A DNA stretch of 64,000 nt, from assembly GCF_000566685.1 (NCBI RefSeq), contig NZ_AZQN01000004.1:62001-126000 (forward strand), in the 5' to 3' direction. The DNA comes from Dyadobacter tibetensis Y620-1. Lineage in GTDB: Bacteria; Bacteroidota; Bacteroidia; Cytophagales; Spirosomataceae. Below are positions 1 through 10,200 of this stretch, in pieces. A program made the position numbers and the translations under genes. The notes under the pieces are model-generated. The model did no database searches. It had not been told where the DNA came from and saw only the letters and a program-made list of their open reading frames with translations. Each line of letters opens with the position of its first letter. Position 1 is the first letter of the stretch.

Positions 1-1
1 T

Positions 2-922
2 GCCGGTAAGCCATCCACAGCCCAGGATTCCAGTGAGCGAATCAAAGCATCTCCCCTTGCAAAAAGAATGGCGGATGAAAAAGGCATCGATCTTGCCCAG
101 GTAGAAGGTAGTGGAGACAATGGACGAATCGTGAAGCGCGACGTAGACGAGTTTAAGGCTGCACCAAAATCGGCTCCGTCAGAGGCACCTAAAGCGGCCG
201 CTCCCGCACCAGCGCCTGCTCCGGCACCGACTCCTGCAGGTGATTATACCGACCTGCCCATTTCTCAGATGCGCAAAACTATTGCCCGCCGCCTAAGCGA
301 CAGCTTGTTTACGGCTCCGCATTTCTATGTAACCATGGAAATCGTCATGGATAAGGCTATGGCCCTTCGCCCTACTTTGAACGAAGTGAGCCCTTCTAAA
401 ATATCCTTCAACGATATGGTGATCAAGGCCTGCGCCCTGGCTCTTAAAAAGCACCCGGAAGTGAACTCAGCTTGGTTAGGTGATAAGATTCGTCGTTACG
501 ACTACGTTAATATTGGCGTAGCAGTAGCCGTGGAAGAGGGCCTTCTGGTACCCGTCATCCGCGATGCCGACAAGAAAAATATGTCGACCATCTCCAGTGA
601 AGTAAAAGACCTGGCCGGAAAAGCGAAGGACAAAAAACTTCAACCTAAAGATTGGGAAGGCAATACTTTCTCTGTATCCAACTTAGGCATGTTCGGAGTA
701 GATGAATTTACAGCCATCATCAACCCGCCAGATTCCTGTATTCTGGCCATTGGTGGAATCAAAAAAGTGGCTGCCTTTAGAGAGGATGACAGCATCTATC
801 CTACCAATATTATGAAGGTGACGCTTTCGGCCGACCACCGCGTCGTGGACGGTGCCCTGGCAGCTTCTTTCCTTCAGACTGTCAAAAAACTATTGGAAGA
901 ACCTATGAGTATGCTCGTATAA
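2..922 (+). CDS. Dihydrolipoamide acyltransferase (E2) of a 2-oxoacid dehydrogenase complex, 5' end outside the window
   Basis: This is the C-terminal part of an E2 acyltransferase, which moves an acyl group from lipoyl-lysine to CoA in the pyruvate (or related) dehydrogenase complex in the cytoplasm. The frame is open to the left window edge. The visible part starts in the peripheral-subunit (E3/E1) binding domain, with SPLAKRMA and GRIVKRDV, continues through an Ala/Pro-rich hinge (PAPAPAPAPTPAG), and ends with the catalytic acyltransferase domain carrying the active-site DHRVVDGA motif near the C-terminus. The lipoyl domains must lie upstream, outside the window. Pyruvate is the likeliest substrate for a single E2 of this type, but branched-chain or 2-oxoglutarate versions cannot be excluded without the N-terminus and the neighbouring E1 gene. 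Confidence 0.93.
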   Translation, partial: AGKPSTAQDSSERIKASPLAKRMADEKGIDLAQVEGSGDNGRIVKRDVDEFKAAPKSAPSEAPKAAAPAPAPAPAPTPAGDYTDLPISQMRKTIARRLSDSLFTAPHFYVTMEIVMDKAMALRPTLNEVSPSKISFNDMVIKACALALKKHPEVNSAWLGDKIRRYDYVNIGVAVAVEEGLLVPVIRDADKKNMSTISSEVKDLAGKAKDKKLQPKDWEGNTFSVSNLGMFGVDEFTAIINPPDSCILAIGGIKKVAAFREDDSIYPTNIMKVTLSADHRVVDGALAASFLQTVKKLLEEPMSMLV

Positions 923-1026
923 GGGCGATTCAGTCGTATAATAGTACAAAGTGTCAGGTCGTATGATCTGGCACTTTTCTTTTATAGCACATAGCAATCT
1001 TGAGCCGAACACAATTATTGCCCCCT

Positions 1027-1518
1027 ATGATCAAACTAATTCCCTTCGAGAGTCAGTATCAGGAATCTCTGGTCACGATGATACTCGATATCCAACAAAA
1101 AGAATTTAATGTACCCATTACAAGAGAAGAGCAACCTGACCTATATCAGATTGATAGCTTTTACCGGGGAGGAGGTGGAGAGTTCTGGCTAGCGACCCAG
1201 TCAGGAGAGGTCATAGGCAGCATAGCGCTGATTCATATTGGCAATCAGCAGGGGGTAATTAGAAAAATGTTTGTCAAAAAGGATTTTAGAGGGAAGGAAT
1301 TTGGCATCGCCAAAAGGCTGCTCGATGAATTGGTGGCCCGTGCCAGGCAAATGGGCCTGACCGATATTTATCTGGGAACCGTTCACCAACTTCAGGCCGC
1401 CATACGTTTCTATGAAAAGAATGGTTTTGAGCGTATTGAAAAAACGTCACTCCCACCCAAGTTTCCCCTGATCCCCATTGACGACGTGTTCTGCCATTTA
1501 AAAATTTCAAATTATTAA
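1027..1518 (+). CDS. GNAT family N-acetyltransferase
   Basis: This is a predicted acetyl-CoA-dependent N-acetyltransferase of unknown acceptor. The fold is read from beta-strand 4 (EVIGSIALIHIG), the acetyl-CoA loop region (KMFVKKDFRGKEFGIAKRLLDEL) and the C-terminal AIRFYEKNGFERIEK motif, all typical of GNAT proteins. About 163 residues is a normal single-domain length. A longer frame begins at a TTG at 1000, but the ATG at 1027 (MIKLIPFES) fits the family start better. It lies 20 bp before hslV on the same strand, so the two may be co-transcribed; no functional link is implied. Confidence 0.82.
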   Translation: MIKLIPFESQYQESLVTMILDIQQKEFNVPITREEQPDLYQIDSFYRGGGGEFWLATQSGEVIGSIALIHIGNQQGVIRKMFVKKDFRGKEFGIAKRLLDELVARARQMGLTDIYLGTVHQLQAAIRFYEKNGFERIEKTSLPPKFPLIPIDDVFCHLKISNY

Positions 1519-1538
1519 GCAATTAGAAACAAGACTTT

Positions 1539-2084
1539 ATGATGGAGAAAATTCATGCTACTACCGTCCTAGGCGTTGTACATAATGGCCTGGTATCCCT
1601 GGGTGCCGACGGGCAGGCTACCATGGGAAATACGGTTGCCAAAAGTAATGTTAGAAAAATCCGTTCCCTCTCTGAGGGTAAAATCCTGGTAGGTTTTGCC
1701 GGATCCACTGCCGATGCTTTTACACTTTTGGAACGTTTCGAGGAAAAATTGAATGCCTATGGAGGCAATATGAAGAGAGCAGCCATCGAGCTTGCCAAAG
1801 ACTGGCGCACCGATCGCTACCTCAAAAAACTGGAAGCCATGATGATTACAGCGAGTGCAGAGGAGATTTTGGTGATCTCTGGTACCGGTGACGTGTTAGA
1901 ACCAGAAAATGGAATTGCGGCCATAGGGTCGGGTGGAAACTTTGCCCAATCGGCAGCCGTAGCGCTCAAGCGGCATGCCCAAGATCTGAGCGCCGAAGAT
2001 ATCGTAAGAGAAGGGCTAACGGTGGCAGCCGATCTCTGCATCTACACCAACCATAACTTTGTAATTCAAACGGTGAAGCAATAA
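1539..2084 (+). CDS. hslV: ATP-dependent protease subunit HslV
   Basis: This is the proteolytic subunit of the HslUV (ClpYQ) two-component protease, an N-terminal-nucleophile threonine hydrolase that forms double hexamer rings in the cytoplasm. The start reads MMEKIHATTVLGVVHNG; the mature enzyme is expected to begin at Thr8 after removal of a short propeptide. The LGADGQATMGNTVAKSNVRKIR segment is typical of HslV. Two ATGs, at 1539 and 1542, are equally plausible. The ATPase partner hslU is not adjacent on either side, unlike the hslVU order of proteobacteria. A strong hairpin follows the stop codon. Confidence 0.95.
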   Translation: MMEKIHATTVLGVVHNGLVSLGADGQATMGNTVAKSNVRKIRSLSEGKILVGFAGSTADAFTLLERFEEKLNAYGGNMKRAAIELAKDWRTDRYLKKLEAMMITASAEEILVISGTGDVLEPENGIAAIGSGGNFAQSAAVALKRHAQDLSAEDIVREGLTVAADLCIYTNHNFVIQTVKQ

Positions 2085-2102
2085 GCGGATCATGTATTAC
2101 AT

Positions 2103-2145
2103 AAAAAATGGGGTAGCCAAAATTTTTGGCTACCCCATTTTTTAT
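2103..2145. terminator. Bidirectional intrinsic terminator between hslV and the MFS gene
   Basis: A perfect inverted repeat, GGGGTAGCCAAAA / TTTTGGCTACCCC, is flanked by an A-run on the left and a T-run on the right. It can stop transcription from hslV (plus) and from the convergent transporter gene (minus). Confidence 0.9.
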
Positions 2146-2160
2146 CAATCTGTTTCCAGC

Positions 2161-3393
2161 TTAATGTACCGCCGAAGGTACTTGCTTAGGCTTACGACTC
2201 TTCATCCAGAAGAATAAAATTCCAAAAGCAATAATCAGAATTCCAGGGAAAATCAACATGGTCTGAAGCGTTGCCTGTCCGGCAGCGAGCTCCATCTCAT
2301 CGCCCACCTTACCGAGAGCCATTTGTTCGGCGGTAGCGTTATCGATCCAGCTACCAATAAATGGCTGGAAAATCGCAGTAGAGAACATCCCTATGCCACC
2401 TATTACCGACATACCCAAGGCGCCGCTCAATGGTACATGTGTGGCAATAAAACCGACCATATTGGGCCAGAATAGGGCTACACCCATGGCAAAGAAAATG
2501 GCAGCCAGATACGCTGCTGGCCCGGTTACCGTACTGAACATATAAATACCGATAAAGGCAAAGAAAGAAGAGCCCCAAAGCACACCGGTTTGCCCAAGTG
2601 CTTGCACGATGGGTCCCGCAAAGAAACGTGCTATGGCCATCAGTCCCGTTACCAGGGCCAGAATCAACATAGGACTAGCTCCACTTTTGCTCATGATTAC
2701 ACCCGTCCACTGCTGCGGACCAAACTCTGTAATGGCCGTAAGTGCCATACAGGCAAACATAAACAGGAACAAAGGAGACATCATGGCCTTGAAATTCTCT
2801 GCAATCGACTGCACGCCTTCCACCTTTGGCTTAGGGAATGTCTGACCATAAAATAAGAACGCATAAATTAAAGTAGGAACCATAATCAACCAAATTTGTG
2901 CCTGCCATCCTAAGTTAGCATCAGTCATAAACTTGGACATTAAACTACCTATCACAATACCCCCTGGGAACCACATATGGAAACGGTTCAACATTTTGTT
3001 CATCTTAGCACCGGAGTAAGCGTCGGCAATCATAGGGTTACAGGCAGCTTCGGTACATCCGTTCCCAATTCCTATAAAAAAGGTGGAAATAAGAAGACCC
3101 GTATAGCCTCCTGAATAGATGGTCATAATAATACCGATAGAATGACAGACGAAAGCGATCTGCATGATCGTTTTGGGGCCTACCGAGTGGTAAACGAGTC
3201 CGCCGATGATCATCGCCAAGGGGAAGCCCAAAAACCACATCGAGTTGATAAAACCGAGTTGCTCAGCCGAGAGGCTAAATTCCTGGCCCAGTTGGGAGAG
3301 AATTCCCGCCCGGATGCTGAATGAAAACGCCGTGGTGATTAGCGCAAAACAGCTGGCATTAAAAAGCCTGTTGCTATTGACAGATTGGGTCAT
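2161..3393 (-). CDS. MFS transporter, probably for a sugar or sugar derivative
   Basis: This 410-residue protein has about 12 hydrophobic segments and the overall pattern of a major facilitator superfamily permease in the inner membrane. The loop after the second helix (GLVYHSVGPKTIMQ) corresponds to the MFS A-motif region, in a degenerate form. The ATG at 3393 is well placed. The gene is divergent from two Gfo/Idh/MocA oxidoreductases and a sugar isomerase, which suggests that it imports their carbohydrate substrate. Related FucP/nucleoside-type permeases share this layout, so the substrate cannot be named. It ends at the terminator shared with hslV. Confidence 0.87.
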   Translation of the reverse strand: MTQSVNSNRLFNASCFALITTAFSFSIRAGILSQLGQEFSLSAEQLGFINSMWFLGFPLAMIIGGLVYHSVGPKTIMQIAFVCHSIGIIMTIYSGGYTGLLISTFFIGIGNGCTEAACNPMIADAYSGAKMNKMLNRFHMWFPGGIVIGSLMSKFMTDANLGWQAQIWLIMVPTLIYAFLFYGQTFPKPKVEGVQSIAENFKAMMSPLFLFMFACMALTAITEFGPQQWTGVIMSKSGASPMLILALVTGLMAIARFFAGPIVQALGQTGVLWGSSFFAFIGIYMFSTVTGPAAYLAAIFFAMGVALFWPNMVGFIATHVPLSGALGMSVIGGIGMFSTAIFQPFIGSWIDNATAEQMALGKVGDEMELAAGQATLQTMLIFPGILIIAFGILFFWMKSRKPKQVPSAVH

Positions 3394-3536
3394 GGATTGT
3401 ATTGTTTTTATTTATTTGAGTTATAAAAATTGTTTATTCGATCGATTTTTAGTCCAAGATTACATCAAAAAAAACAAATAGTCGACAAATCTACTCTAGT
3501 TTTATCGCTGTAGCTATAATTTTATTCATAGAAAAT

Positions 3537-3544
3537 TATCTTTG
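3537..3544 (+). promoter_or_regulatory. Candidate Bacteroidota -7 promoter box for the Gfo/Idh operon
   Basis: The sequence TATCTTTG matches the TAnnTTTG consensus of Bacteroidota sigma-A promoters and lies about 70 bp before the first Gfo/Idh start codon. A clear -33 TTG element at the usual distance was not found, so this rests on the -7 box alone. Confidence 0.4.
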
Positions 3545-3613
3545 TAGAAAGTAAGAGTATTCAATACTACTCTTTTATATTCAAAATCTTTTCAAAACGC
3601 TAAACCAAAAATA

Positions 3614-4765
3614 ATGTCAAGAAAATTAAGAATGGGGATGGTGGGTGGCTCCCTGGACGCCTTCATAGGCGGGGTTCACCGACGTGCGGCGATTATGGAT
3701 GGAGAAATTGAATTGGTATGCGGCGCATTTAGCTCGAATCCTGAAAAGTCGAAGGAATCGGGAAAATCGCTTTACCTACCCGAAAATCGCGTATATGACA
3801 ATTACGAACAGATGATCCTGGCAGAAAAGCAACTTCCTGAGGGTGAGAGAATGGATTTTGTTGTGATTGTTACACCCAATCATGTCCACTACGGCCCCAC
3901 AAAGATGGCTCTGGAGAATGGCTTCCATGTGGTTTGCGATAAACCTATCACGCTCAATACTGCTGAAGCTGAGGAAATTGTTGCCTTGGTGGAGAAAACG
4001 GGGCTTATATTCTGCCTGACACATAATTATACGGGTTACCCCATGGTAAAGGAAGCCAAGCATATGATCGCCTCCGGAGCCATTGGAAAGGTTCGGAAGG
4101 TAATTGTAGAATACCCTCAGGGCTGGCTCGCTACCCTGGTAGAGGCTACTGGAAATAAGCAGGCAAGCTGGCGTACCGACCCCAACAAGTCCGGAGCTGC
4201 CGGTGGTTTGGGAGATATCGGCATCCATGCCGAGAACCTTGCCGAATATATTACCGGTCTTAAAATCACCGAACTTTGCGCCGACTTAACCATATTTGTG
4301 GAAGGCCGACTTCTGGATGACGACGCTAATATCTTGCTCCGGTTCAATAACGGTGCAAAAGGAATTTTACAAAATAGCCAGATTGCCAATGGAGAGGAAA
4401 ATGACCTTAATATTCGCATCTATGGAGAAACGGGTGGATTGAAATGGAGACAAATGGAACCTAATACCCTGCTCCATACCACCAACCATGGCACCAGAAT
4501 GATCCGTACTGGAGTGGGAACTCTGTCTCAGGCCGCTCAAGTCCACACGCGCATTCCAGCAGGACATCCAGAGGGATATTTTGAGGCATTTGCCAATCTA
4601 TACCGTAATTTTGCCCTGCATCTAAGGGCAAGAATGGAAGGTGGGCATGTAGACCCTATCTTTGATTTCCCAACGGCTGCCGATGGATTACGGGGAATGA
4701 AATTTATTGATACCGTAATCGCCTCCAATGAGTCGGAGCAGAAATGGACAAGTTTTACCGGATAA
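3614..4765 (+). CDS. Gfo/Idh/MocA family oxidoreductase (first)
   Basis: This is a predicted NAD(P)-dependent sugar or inositol oxidoreductase. It begins with a Rossmann segment (LRMGMVGGSLDAFIGGVHRRA) and carries the family's catalytic-lysine motif in the form CDKPIT (usually EKP), followed by the C-terminal alpha/beta domain with GGLGDIGIHAENL, where the Asp and His are expected at the active site. The 383-residue length is normal. It is the first gene of a plus-strand run of two oxidoreductases and a TIM-barrel isomerase, opposite an MFS transporter. Such groups occur in Bacteroidota loci that oxidise glycosides to keto-sugars; assigning this one to that chemistry is inference. Confidence 0.9.
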   Translation: MSRKLRMGMVGGSLDAFIGGVHRRAAIMDGEIELVCGAFSSNPEKSKESGKSLYLPENRVYDNYEQMILAEKQLPEGERMDFVVIVTPNHVHYGPTKMALENGFHVVCDKPITLNTAEAEEIVALVEKTGLIFCLTHNYTGYPMVKEAKHMIASGAIGKVRKVIVEYPQGWLATLVEATGNKQASWRTDPNKSGAAGGLGDIGIHAENLAEYITGLKITELCADLTIFVEGRLLDDDANILLRFNNGAKGILQNSQIANGEENDLNIRIYGETGGLKWRQMEPNTLLHTTNHGTRMIRTGVGTLSQAAQVHTRIPAGHPEGYFEAFANLYRNFALHLRARMEGGHVDPIFDFPTAADGLRGMKFIDTVIASNESEQKWTSFTG

Positions 4766-4882
4766 AGCCATATGGCCAGATCGACCTACCCGCTACTACC
4801 AGCCTTAGACTTGCAGGGCCGGAAAGAGCGAGATAGGACTATTCATGTTTAAATTATTTTTCCCTAATACAGATTAACCTTT

Positions 4883-6028
4883 ATGAAAAAAATTAAAGTA
4901 GGCGTTGTCGGAACTGGCTTTATAGGCCCAGCTCATATTGAAGCCCTTAGAAGATTGCCCAACGTCGAAGTGGCGGCCCTATGTGAAGTAACCGCCGAAT
5001 TGGCAAGAGAAAAAGCAGATGTACTGGGCATCGAAAGAGCCTATACATTTGATGAGCTTTTGAAGCAAGATGACATCGAATCCATTCATATCTGCACCCC
5101 AAATTTCCTGCATTACAGCCAGTCGAAAGCGGCATTACTAGCAGGAAAACATGTCATCTGCGAAAAACCCCTTGCCAAAGATTTAGTAGAAGCCGAAGAA
5201 CTAGTTAAAATTGCCCAGGAATCCGGTCTGGTAAATGCTGTTCATTTTAACCTACGCTACTACCCTCTCGCTCGCCAAATGAAATCAATGCGGGAAAAGG
5301 GCGAACTGGGGGAAATATATTCTTTCATCGGATCATATTTACAGGATTGGCTTTTCTACGAAACAGATTACAACTGGCGCCTTGAACCAGACAAATCGGG
5401 CGACTCCAGAGCCATTGCTGACATCGGCTCTCACCTCATGGATATCCTGGAATATATCACCGGCTTGAAGACGACAGCCGTTTTAGCTGACTTCAATACG
5501 GTTCATCCTACCCGTAAGAAGCCCCTTAAACCTGTTGAAACGTATTCGGGAAAAATGCTTCAACCAGAAGACTATGCCGACGTCCCCATTACCACCGAAG
5601 ACCATGCGAACGTACTATTGCGCTTCGATAATGGCAGCAAAGGTGTCATCACGGTTTCTCAGGTTTCGGCAGGGCGCAAAAATCGGATGGTCTTGGAGAT
5701 CTCAGGCTCAAAGAAAACCTTTAGCTGGTGCTCAGAGTCTCCAAACGAAATGTGGATTGGAAACCGCGACAGCAGCAATGAGCTGTTAATGCGCGACCCC
5801 TCATTGGTAAATAAGGACGTGACATCTGTAATAAGCTTCCCTGGCGGCCATAATGAAGGCTTCCCTGATACTTCTAAGCAAATGTTCAAAGAAGTATATG
5901 CTGCCATTGCTGAAGGACGCCAGCCTGAAAATCCGACTTTCCCTACCTTCGCTGATGGGTACCGGGAGCTTCTGATTTGTGAGAGAATATTGGAATCGAA
6001 TAAAAAACAAGGATGGGTACAGGTATAA
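4883..6028 (+). CDS. Gfo/Idh/MocA family oxidoreductase (second)
   Basis: This is a second predicted NAD(P)-dependent sugar oxidoreductase, 381 residues. The N-terminal nucleotide-binding motif is VGVVGTGFIGPAHIEALRR, the catalytic lysine motif is CEKPLA, and the C-terminal domain carries ADIGSHLMDILEYITG with the conserved Asp and His. It differs clearly from the gene upstream, so the two probably act on different substrates or at different steps of one pathway. It follows the first oxidoreductase after 117 bp, lies 42 bp before the isomerase gene, and is probably in the same operon. Confidence 0.92.
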   Translation: MKKIKVGVVGTGFIGPAHIEALRRLPNVEVAALCEVTAELAREKADVLGIERAYTFDELLKQDDIESIHICTPNFLHYSQSKAALLAGKHVICEKPLAKDLVEAEELVKIAQESGLVNAVHFNLRYYPLARQMKSMREKGELGEIYSFIGSYLQDWLFYETDYNWRLEPDKSGDSRAIADIGSHLMDILEYITGLKTTAVLADFNTVHPTRKKPLKPVETYSGKMLQPEDYADVPITTEDHANVLLRFDNGSKGVITVSQVSAGRKNRMVLEISGSKKTFSWCSESPNEMWIGNRDSSNELLMRDPSLVNKDVTSVISFPGGHNEGFPDTSKQMFKEVYAAIAEGRQPENPTFPTFADGYRELLICERILESNKKQGWVQV

Positions 6029-6070
6029 TACCTCCCCACCGTTTGTACCACCATATCGCAACGAAGTAGT

Positions 6071-7123
6071 ATGAAAACAATAAAAGGGCCAGGCATTTTT
6101 CTGGCACAATTTCTGGGCGACGAAGCCCCATTCAATACCCTTGACGGCATAGCCCAATACATGGCCGATCTAGGTTACAAAGGATTACAGCTGCCCACCT
6201 GGGATCCCCGGGTGATCGATATTAAGCAAGCAGCCGAATCTAAGACATACTGCGATGAGCTTAAAGGAAAACTAGCGGAAAAAGGCCTGGAGATTACCGA
6301 ACTGGCTTCCCATATCATCGGACAACTCGTGGCTTCACATCCCGTGTATGACGAAATGTACGATGGTTTTGCCGCTCCAGAAGTTCGCAACAACCCAAAG
6401 GCTCGTGCCGCATGGGCTACCGAACACCTCAAGCAGGTGGCAGTTGCCAGCAAAAATCTTGGGCTGACAGCCAGCGCCACTTTCTCAGGTGCTCTGGCCT
6501 GGCCTTATCTTTATCCCTGGCCTCAGCGTCCTGCCGGACTCATCGAAACGGCATTTACAGAACTAGCCAATCGCTGGAAACCTATCTTGGATGTATATGA
6601 TGAAAATGGCGTGGACGTAGCCTACGAACTTCATCCCGGAGAAGACCTTTTCGATGGAGCCACTTTCGAAATGTTTGTTGACTACTGCGGCGGACATACC
6701 AGGGCTAATATTAATTATGACCCTAGCCATTTCGTCTTACAACAATTAGATTACCTCCAGTTTATAGATCTGTATCACGACCGTATCAAGGCCTTCCATG
6801 TGAAGGATGCTGAGTTTAATCCTACTGGCAAACAAGGAGTGTACAGTGGCTTTGCCGGCTGGGCCGATCGTGCGGGTCGATTCCGTTCTTTGGGAGACGG
6901 TCAGGTCGACTTCTCTGCTATTTTCTCAAAACTGTCGCAGTACAACTATGGTAGCTGGGCAGTATTGGAATGGGAATGCTGTATAAAGTCACCAGAACAG
7001 GGGGCAGCAGAAGGAGCACCATTTATTAGCGATCATATCATCGAGGTTACTACTAAAGCCTTTGATGACTTCGCCGGCACTGGTGCCGATGAGGCATTTA
7101 ATCGTAAAGTTTTAGGACTATAA
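6071..7123 (+). CDS. Sugar phosphate isomerase/epimerase-type TIM barrel protein
   Basis: This 350-residue protein belongs to the AP-endonuclease-2/xylose-isomerase-like TIM-barrel family, whose members isomerise or epimerise sugars using divalent metal. Likely metal-site segments are AYELHPGED, NYDPSHF and AFHVKDAEF, with a terminal barrel strand SWAVLEWEC. It is the third gene of the oxidoreductase cluster and is followed by a strong terminator. Some relatives in keto-sugar clusters have been assigned lyase or hydrolase roles, so 'isomerase' is a family name here rather than a proven activity. Confidence 0.87.
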   Translation: MKTIKGPGIFLAQFLGDEAPFNTLDGIAQYMADLGYKGLQLPTWDPRVIDIKQAAESKTYCDELKGKLAEKGLEITELASHIIGQLVASHPVYDEMYDGFAAPEVRNNPKARAAWATEHLKQVAVASKNLGLTASATFSGALAWPYLYPWPQRPAGLIETAFTELANRWKPILDVYDENGVDVAYELHPGEDLFDGATFEMFVDYCGGHTRANINYDPSHFVLQQLDYLQFIDLYHDRIKAFHVKDAEFNPTGKQGVYSGFAGWADRAGRFRSLGDGQVDFSAIFSKLSQYNYGSWAVLEWECCIKSPEQGAAEGAPFISDHIIEVTTKAFDDFAGTGADEAFNRKVLGL

Positions 7124-7150
7124 ATTAATTGTTACTTTTACAAGTAAAAG

Positions 7151-7184
7151 AAAAACCTATCGTTCTTATGAACGATAGGTTTTT
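7151..7184 (+). terminator. Intrinsic terminator after the oxidoreductase/isomerase operon
   Basis: The inverted repeat AAACCTATCGTTC / GAACGATAGGTTT, with a four-base loop and a following T-run, lies 28 bp past the isomerase stop codon. It separates this operon from the ThuA fusion gene, which therefore probably has its own promoter. Confidence 0.9.
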
Positions 7185-7212
7185 AGCATAATATAACTTA
7201 ATATTCTCCAAA

Positions 7213-10200
7213 ATGAATCCCACTTCCCTTTTAAGGCAATCTACCAGGCAAAAGCTACTCGTGCTGCTATGGTGTTTGTCTACCTCCTTTCTTGCGATAG
7301 GGCAAGTAGTTAAAACTGAAAAGAAAATTTTGGTTTTCTCTAAAACTGCCGGTTTCCGCCATGCTTCGATCCCTGCGGGTCAGGTTGCCCTGATGAAACT
7401 TGGCAAGGAGATGAACCTCACGGTAGATACTACCGAGAATTCTGCCCGCTTCACCAACAAAAATTTACAAAAGTATGCCGCAGTTGTTTTTTTAAATACA
7501 ACCGGAGATGTGCTTAACGATCAACAGCAAGAAGCCTTTGAACGATATATCCAGGCTGGCGGTGGCTATGTTGGCATTCACGCTGCCACAGATACTGAGT
7601 ACGACTGGCCCTGGTACAACAAACTTGCGGGAGCCTATTTCGCCAGTCATCCAGGAAACCCAAACGTTCAGACCGGAGAGGCATACGTAGTCGACGACAA
7701 GCATATCTCTATGAAAGATTTTCCAAAAAAATGGTCAATCAAGGATGAGTTTTACGACTTCAAGAGTTTCAATCCCAAGGTTAACGTTTTGGTAAAAATA
7801 GACGAAAAGTCATATAAAGATGGTAAAATGGGGGATGATCACCCCATGTCCTGGTACCATGAATACGATGGTGGAAAGGCGTTCTACACGAACTTTGGAC
7901 ATGAAAACGCAACATTTGTCAATCCAGTCTTTCTTAGCCATTTAAGGGGAGGTCTGGAATATACCATGACCCCTACTCTGGATTTCGCCAAGGCCCGCCC
8001 GGAAGAAAACCGTTTTGTAAAGCAAGTATTGGCATCCAGACTCGATGAACCAACTGAACTAGTCGTATTAGACGATCAAAGGGTATTATTTACTGAAAGA
8101 AAAGGGAAGGTAAAGCTTTATAACCCTAAAACGGAATCAGTAAAAATTGTAGCGGAGGTACCGGTCTATACCCAGCAGGAATACGGACTTATGGGGATCA
8201 ATATCGACCCTAATTTCAAAAACAATCAACTGGTATATCTGTATTATTCTCCTCCTTCGAGTGAGGCCGATACCGCTCAGCACCTTTCACGCTTTCGGTA
8301 TGATGTCAATAAGGACACTTTACTTCTTTCTACTGAAGAGCTGATGCTTACCGTACCCGTTAAGCGTACCGACTGCTGCCATACGGGTGGTTCCATAGCC
8401 TGGGATGCCAAAGGCAATTTGTATTTATCGACAGGCGACGATGTAAATCCTTTCAAGTCCAATGGTTATGGCCCTATAGATGAGCGTCCGGGTCGTGAGG
8501 GCTGGGATGGGCAGCACTCCTCTGCCAATACCATGGACCTTAGGGGAAAAATCCTTCGGATCAAGCCACGCTATGGCGATCGCAGAGCAAATATGCCTGG
8601 AGGTACCCATCTATATGATATTCCAGAAGGTAACCTCTTCCCTCCTGGAACCGACAAGACCAGGCCCGAGATATATATCATGGGTAACCGTAACCCGTAC
8701 CGGATTTCTGTGGATCAGCGTACCGGCTATTTATATTGGGGTGAAGTAGGTCCGGATGCATCTAAAGATGACCCAAAAAGGGGCCCTCGAGGCTATGATG
8801 AGGTAAATCAGGCGCGTAAGGCTGGAAACTTTGGTTATCCATTATTTATAGCCGACAACAAACCTTATGTAGATTATAATTTTGAAACCGAGGTATCGGG
8901 CAAGCCCTTCGATCCCGCAGCTCCCGTAAATGACTCCCCACATAATACCGGTATTAAAAATCTGCCACCCGCTCAGCCAGCCTTTATCTATTACCCCTAT
9001 GCCGACTCTCCAGAGTTTGGCCCGGTGGTTGGAAAAGGAGGACGAAACGCCATGGCAGGCCCCGTTTACTATTACGATGATTATCAGGATAGCAAGGTTA
9101 AGTTTCCACGCTACTATGACGGAAAGTTCTTTGCTTACGAATGGATCAGAGACTATATCAATGCGGTGAGTATGAACGAAAAAGGTGATCTGGAGGCGAT
9201 CGAGCGTTTTATGCCGACGGCCAAGTTCAGTCATCCTATGGATATGCAGTTCGCTGTCGACGGTTCTTTATACCTTTTGGAGTATGGCCCCAACTGGTTC
9301 GCTCAAAATGACGAAGCAGCCTTATCTCGTATTACCTATAACGCCGGAAACCGTGTTCCCGTGGCCATGGCTCAGGCAGACAAAACGGTAGGCGCCGTTC
9401 CTTTGAAGGTGAACTTCTCATCGAAAGGAACCCTGGACCACGATGGAGACGCCATCAAATATGAATGGAACTTCGGAAAAGGCCTCCCCAAGAGTAGCCT
9501 TGCCAATCCAAGTTTTACGTTTACAAAAGCTGGTGAACATATCGTGGAGCTAAAAGTAACGGATAGTGCAGGTAATAAAGCGACTACTCAACTCACCATT
9601 AAAGCTGGAAACGCGGCTCCCTCTGTGGATATCGCCATTAAGGGTAATCAGACCTTCTATTGGGAGAACAAACCCGTTTCCTATGAAGTAAAAGTGCAAG
9701 ACAAGGAAGATGGTACTCTGGCTAGCAAGAAAATAGCCGAAGAGGATGTAACCCTTACCATTAATTACTTACAAGGATATGACAAAACACAGTTGGCACA
9801 AGGACATCAGGCCAATACTGGTTTCGCTACCGGAAAGAGACTGATCGAACTTAGCGATTGTAAAGCTTGTCATTCTGTGGACAAAAAATCTATCGGACCT
9901 GCCTATATCGAAGTAGCCAAGCGCTATGAAAAAGAGCGGAATGCCCTAAAAACACTGGCGAATAAGATCATTAATGGCGGTGGGGGTAATTGGGGAGAGC
10001 AGGCGATGGCTGCCCACCCACAGCATAAAATGGAAGAGGCCGAAGAAATGGTGAAATACATCTTATCCTTGGCTAAAGAAAAAGTAGTGGATAAAAAACC
10101 ATTGAAAAGCACCTACATTACCGAAGCACAAAAAGAATCAGGCTCCTACCTTTTCACGGCTAGCTATACCGATAAGGGCAATGCAGGAATGGGGCCACTT

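Noticed and set aside
1539..2084. Proteasome beta subunit
   Set aside because: The short propeptide, the ATTVLGV start and the length match HslV, not actinobacterial proteasome subunits.
5659..6162. Minus-strand frame of 167 codons opposite the second Gfo/Idh gene
   Set aside because: It spans the end of one good gene and the start of the next on the opposite strand and has no recognisable motif.
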